Source: Aspidiotus rigidus (lineage: Eukaryota > Arthropoda > Insecta > Hemiptera > Diaspididae). Taken from it: a DNA stretch of 64,000 nucleotides. The notes beneath the pieces are model-generated. The model worked only from the letters and a program-made list of their open reading frames with translations. It was not told the DNA's origin and searched no databases. Below are positions 59,560 through 64,000 of this stretch, one piece after another. Made by a program: the position numbers and the translations under genes. Location of the stretch: NCBI GenBank assembly GCA_035079385.1, contig JAVHKY010000003.1, positions 20,909,501 through 20,973,500 on the forward strand, read 5' to 3'. How positions within the stretch are numbered: the first letter of the stretch is position 1; every line of letters begins with the position of its first letter.

Positions 59560-60425
59560 ACACAGGACATCTCGCCAGCGAAAGTGATTGAAGACCTCTT
59601 CTCAGACCACTTACCAGTTCTACTCAACTATAGTACGACCATCATTCGAAAAAATAGTAAGGAAACTCTTACCAATAGAGGAACCGACTGGAATGCCTAT
59701 CGCGATTACATTAATCAAAATGTCAGCCTGAGGGTCAGAATGAAGACCAAAGCAGAGATAGACGTATGCGTGAACCAGTTTACTGCTACTATCTGTGCAG
59801 CTGCAAGACGAGCAACACCTCCCCCAAAGATGAAACCAGCTCGAGGTATCGACTACCCCCTTGAGATAAGGGAACTGGTTAGGGAAAAACGAAAGGCTTG
59901 TACGAAATGGCACCAGACCAGACTACCCAGCGATAAGACAGCCTTGAACAGACTCTGCCGGGACTTGACTGAGAAGTTGAAGCTGTATAAAAACGAGTCG
60001 CTACAAGATTTTTTAAAGAAAGTATCGATCCGGCAAAGTGAAGGCTTCTCCTTTTGGAGAGTCTCTAAAGGTATCAATCGCCCAGTCACACAGATTCCTC
60101 CTCTCCGAACAACCAGCAACCGTTGGTCAACAAGCCCTGTTAATGCAGGACACCAAATAATTCCTAAGGTAGACATAGTGAAATACCTGGGTATTCTCTT
60201 AGGCTCAAGACAAACCTGAAGGGAGCATGTCTGCATAAAAAAACTCCAGGTCAAAGAGAAAATGAGAAAGCGCTATTGGTTGGTAGGGAGGCATTCAAAA
60301 ATATCTCTCGAAACCAAAAAGATAGCGTACCTAAGTGTGGTGAAGCCAGTGTGTGGTCCTTCGGATTAGCTGTCTGGGGCAGCGCCAGCAATTCGAATCT
60401 ACAGACCATTGAGAGATGCGAGAAT
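59560..60425 (+). pseudogene. Jockey-type LINE with the RT core deleted
   Basis: 59584-60110 reads the end of an AP-endonuclease (FSDHLPVLLNY) and the Jockey linker before the RT (TDWNAYRDYINQN, PLEIRELVREKRKACTKWHQ, LPSDKTALNRL, FSFWRVSKGINRPVTQIPPL). At about 60135 it jumps to the very end of the RT: KVDIVKYLGILLGSRQT, then a stop, KYWL-like RYWLVGREA and LAVWGSASNSNLQTIERC. All catalytic RT blocks are missing. The 3' end is cut by PLE-terminal repeat DNA at about 60425. Confidence 0.8.
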
Positions 60426-60700
60426 TTTTTGTTGGACGGCGGACGACGCACGGCAAATTTCTCAAAAGCCCCCCATAAAACAGGTTCCCTGTTAGAATTT
60501 CGACTCTCGATCTATATATGGTAGGAGGGAGACTTGGAAAACTTTCGACTCTCGAGCCATATATGATAGGAATTTTTACAAGTCCCCCTCCTATCATATG
60601 TAGCTCGAGATTCGAGAAAAATTTAGACTCTCAAACTATATTATACCAAGCTTATAGTAGGTCTAAGCCTTCTTTATACTACCTTTATCTTGGTCTAGGC
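60426..60700. repeat. PLE-terminal repeat block
   Basis: Holds CACGGCAAATTTCTCAAAA, the hairpin AACAGGTTCCCTGTT, three 45-bp-type units (GACTCTCGA.. CATATATGATAGG) and the TAGGTCTAAGCCTTCTTTAT / ACCTTTATC block, which is the reverse complement of the block after the 44824 PLE start. It may belong to the PLE at 62240-64000 or be a separate insertion. Confidence 0.65.
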
Positions 60701-62170
60701 TTCCGATCATTTTCTGTTCTGATTTATAAAAAATGACTGTTAAAGTCAAAATTATTGTTCAAAAACTAGATTATTTTACTTTCATTACATTAAATAGGTG
60801 CGCGATAGAAATACGGTGCAACGGAAATGCGCTGAAAACAGCCCTTTCAATTCTTCGTTTAATTTTTTTCCCTTATTCGGAGGACGATGATGACAGGTTG
60901 CGTACAGATGCTCAATACATTATTTCAACCAACATTTTGCTGTGAAAAAATATCGACGAATTCCGTATTTGTGAGTGACTAGTTTAAAAAAATACGGAAA
61001 ATTTCGAGTTTTGAGACGCGAACGTGGAAGATGTACTGAGATAAATATGAGGGGTCTAGAAAATTTAAAAGAAATTTCTCTCTCTGAAGTTTATTTACCA
61101 ATTTCGAAGTTATGGAAAATTTCAAGAGGAAACTTTCTGTCGAAATAACAATATTACTGTTTCTTAAGACATCGATGGAAAATTTCAAGAGTAAACTTTC
61201 TGTCGAAATAACAATATTACCGTTTCTTAAGACGTCGTCTTCGTGACCTCTTTTGCAAAGAAAAATTCAATTCATCGGTCATTTTTCATCCCTTACGTGG
61301 TAAGGCAAATTCTGTTCTAGTCTGTCTCTTCTGAAACTCATTTTAGAATTCCATCATTGAAAATTCTAGTGGATGTTCTGTAGCGTGAGAATATTCACTA
61401 CTAACTGCAGCCCTCATCAAACCTTCAAAGTATCAAAAATCTAAGTTTCTGCGTCCAGTTGATCGATTTTGAATGATGATCCATTCGATGTAGAAGGAGT
61501 CTGAGTAAACAATTCTCAACTTCCAAGTTTGACAGGAGAAAAAATGGAGCGTCACTATAGAAAACTATAGGAGAAATGCGTGGGTTAAATCTCTGTAGAG
61601 AGAGGATTTGTAAGAATTTCGAGCTCGGTTCGATGATGTCATCAAGAGACGACCGAATTTTTCAAATTGAAGCCTAGATAGAGAACGGATTCGAAGAAAT
61701 TTTGAGGTTCGATATTCTTTAGAGGAAGGAGCTGGAAAAATCACATGCTTGGATGGCATTAAGGACCGATTCAATCCTTACAAAGGACGGACTTGGAACA
61801 ATCATTCTACTTTATTTTCTTATAAGAGTAGCAACAGTGTTGGAGGCATTATTTTTTTTTAGGCCTCCGGAACAAATACAGAAAATGACCCGTTTGGAGG
61901 CACCTCTTGACCTCCAAAGTTTGTCTCTAGAGGCACCTCCAAGTGCCTCCAGCGCAATTACTGAAATAGGAGAAAATGCTTCTGGAGGCAGTGTCGGAGA
62001 GTTGATCAGTGTGACCAGATGCAGCATATTGGCCTGTCAATGTTGCTAGATGACAGATGATACTCAGAAGGTGCGTATTAAAAACTCTGGTATTTATTTG
62101 AACCGAGCAGCGCTAGAATCAGAGTGACTGAATGAGGTTTCAAGGAATAGAATACAGTGGTTGAGGAAGG
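60701..62170. other. Unassigned spacer with local repeats
   Basis: 61113-61232 contains a tandem duplication with period about 61 bp (GGAAAATTTCAAGAG, AAACTTTCTGTCGAAATAAC). 61843-62000 has clustered GGAGGC/GCCTCC words in both orientations. No gene is recognised; ORFs 61565-61774 and 61753-62049 have no domain. Confidence 0.4.
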
Positions 62171-62199
62171 GGTGAGTGACAGTGTTGCAGTTCATAAAT

Positions 62200-64000
62200 T
62201 CCATCGCCCCTCATAAATAATAGTCAGGTAGTGTTTAATAGTGACGAAACTGCCCTCCTTGAGAAAGGTTTGAAATTCAGTTTACCTCCCCTTAAGAAGG
62301 ATGAAACCTTGGCGAATGTAGTTGCGGATCTTGCTGTTAAAATTGGTCCTGGTTTTAATACCCAGAAAGTTTGTGCCGAATTAGTCCACAATAACCCCCT
62401 CCCTCGCATGAGTGATAAATTGGGAGGAGTGATTCAAGGTTTAAAGAGGAAGATTAAAGTAGGAGATTTAATCGTCACTAAGGCTGACAAGGGTAATGCT
62501 GTTGTAGTGATGGAGAAATCCGCCTATTCTTCTAAGGTCCATGAAGTCCTCCAGCAGTGCGGTGCTAAAGGGAGTGAGGATTTCAGCTTCCCTAAGCACA
62601 TTGAAGAAGTTAAGAGTGTCAACAACAGGAGTGAGGTTATTATCAAAACTCCTGCTTTGAAAAAGCCCTCCTTGTTCCTAACCCCACACCCCCCTCCTCT
62701 ACGGGCTGCCGAAAGTGCATAAGAACAATACCCCGATGCGACCCGTTGTTTCTTTCGTCTCCTCCCCCACCTACCTCGTTGCCAAATTCCTGGACCGTTG
62801 GTTCAAAAATCGCATCGATTTTGAATCTTGAATTCGGTTTCTTTCACTGACGTCCTGAAGGGTGTAAGACTTCTCCCGGGAACGACTATCTGCTCGTTTG
62901 ATGTTGTTGGTTTGTTCCCGAATATTCCAGCGTATGGGTGAGCTACTCGTTAAAGCCAACATCCCTCACAATGAGCTTCATGAATTTTTCGATTTTCTGA
63001 ATATTTGCTGGTCCCCCAACTACTGTAAATTTGGAGGAAAATTTTTCGAGTTTCCTGATGAAGTAGGGATCCCTATTGGATCACCTTTAGGCTCTATCAT
63101 CTCCGAAATTTTCATGTCTAAGTTTGAACTTGACCTCTTTTCTTCGAACCAGGTGTTACTTAATCATATTCACTATTGGCACAGGTACGTTGATAACGTT
63201 CTATGCACCTGGACTGGTCCCCCAGATCTCCTTGGTGAGTTTCTGAGGTATCTCAATTCCTGGTACCCTTCCATCAAATTTATGTTGGAAATAGGGGTAT
63301 TTTCCATTAACTTTTTGGATTTATCGATCTCTGTAATAGACGGTATCCGTAAGTCTGGAATTTACAGGAAAGATACTACGACCGATGTTTTAGTCCACGG
63401 TGGTTCGTTCGGTCCTGTTGCTCATAAGATGGCTGCCTTTCATAGCCTAGTTCACACACTGACTCGTATTCCTTTGAGTCAGTCTGCCTTTAAGAAAGAA
63501 TTACTTACAATAAAACACCTGCTAGAGTGAATGGGGTCAATGTCGATGTTGACGTGATGGTTCGGAGGAAAGTTACGAGGAGCCTTCTAGATTCCACCAT
63601 CTCCCTCCCCCGAGACACGATCCGTGATCGCCGTTTGCGTTGGATCAGTCTCCCTTTCCTGGGGAAGTTCTCCCTGCAATTGGGTTGGGCCCTTCGCCCG
63701 TTTGGCTTCAGACCCGCGTTTTACAACCCTACCACAGTCAAGAGGTTGTTTGTGAGACTGAAGGACCCCATACCTGTCGATGAGAGGAGTGGTGTGTATA
63801 AGTTGGAGTGTGAGGATTGTGGAGGCTTTTATATTGGTGAGACCAGCCGCCAAATGAAAGTTAGAGTAGCTGAGCACCTGAAGTCTTGGAAGAAGGACAC
63901 TTAGGGGAGTCAGCTTTCGCCGATCACTTAATAAACAGTGGCCACAGCTTCCGCGAGGGATCCGAAAACCTCCTCCATAAGGAGAATTCCTACCGTAAGC
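62200..64000 (+). pseudogene. Second PLE RT / GIY-YIG copy, runs off the window
   Basis: The N-terminus extends further than in the 45252 copy: TALLEKGLKFSLPPLKKDETL, then LIVTKADKGNAVVVM. Indels break it at about 62685, at 62820 (12 bp lost) and at 62928 (17 bp lost after PNIP). The GIPIGSPLGS block is intact, but the catalytic box reads YVDN (63186-63197) where YVDD is required, so the RT is dead by substitution as well. A frameshift near 63523 and another at about 63893, in the linker after GGFYIGETSR, complete the decay. The GIY-YIG start is present; the end lies beyond 64000. Confidence 0.9.

Overview
This is an arthropod-like nuclear genome window, most probably from an insect. Protein-coding exons are broken by short GT-AG introns, base composition is AT-rich, and repeats are dense. 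A hemipteran host is only a guess from overall sequence texture. I see no bacterial operons, rRNA, tRNA or CRISPR.

Three host genes can be read. An RNase H-type gene (+, coding exons 19255-22618) has all four DEDD residues, but its N-terminus is unresolved. A complete DNA topoisomerase 3-beta gene (+, 23535-27185) has 15 exons whose phases all agree and gives 854 aa. A complete TRMT9B/fire-dancer-type methyltransferase gene (-, 44393 to 33757) has 9 exons with exact phase agreement and gives 1400 aa. Its roughly 5.7-kb intron 6 carries a probable TIR element, and that element carries a LINE.

The rest is mostly mobile DNA. 1-1199: tail of a decayed LINE. 1200-4766: foldback element FB-A copy 1, with three nested hairpin elements. 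6230-9500: repeat debris of a Penelope-like element (PLE), an I-type LINE, and a PLE fragment ending in poly(A). 13449-17053: foldback element FB-B, with arms of about 140-bp satellite monomers. 36785-42525: the TE-filled TRMT9B intron. 44665-52908: FB-A copy 2, split by a PLE, a pogo/Tigger relic, a 1.26-kb TIR element and a minisatellite-bearing repeat. 54290-60425: foldback family FB-C, LINE fragments and a gutted Jockey element. 60420-64000: a second PLE that runs off the window end.

The most useful result is that nested insertions can be read as layers, because an uninterrupted copy of the same repeat elsewhere in the window acts as the empty site. Target-site duplications (TSDs) are then visible: TTA, AAGT, ATTT, TA, and 8-bp hAT-like ones. 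A 41-bp perfect palindrome flanked by an 8-bp direct repeat lies just upstream of TOP3B. No undescribed defence or metabolic system was found. The novelty is in mobile-element architecture.
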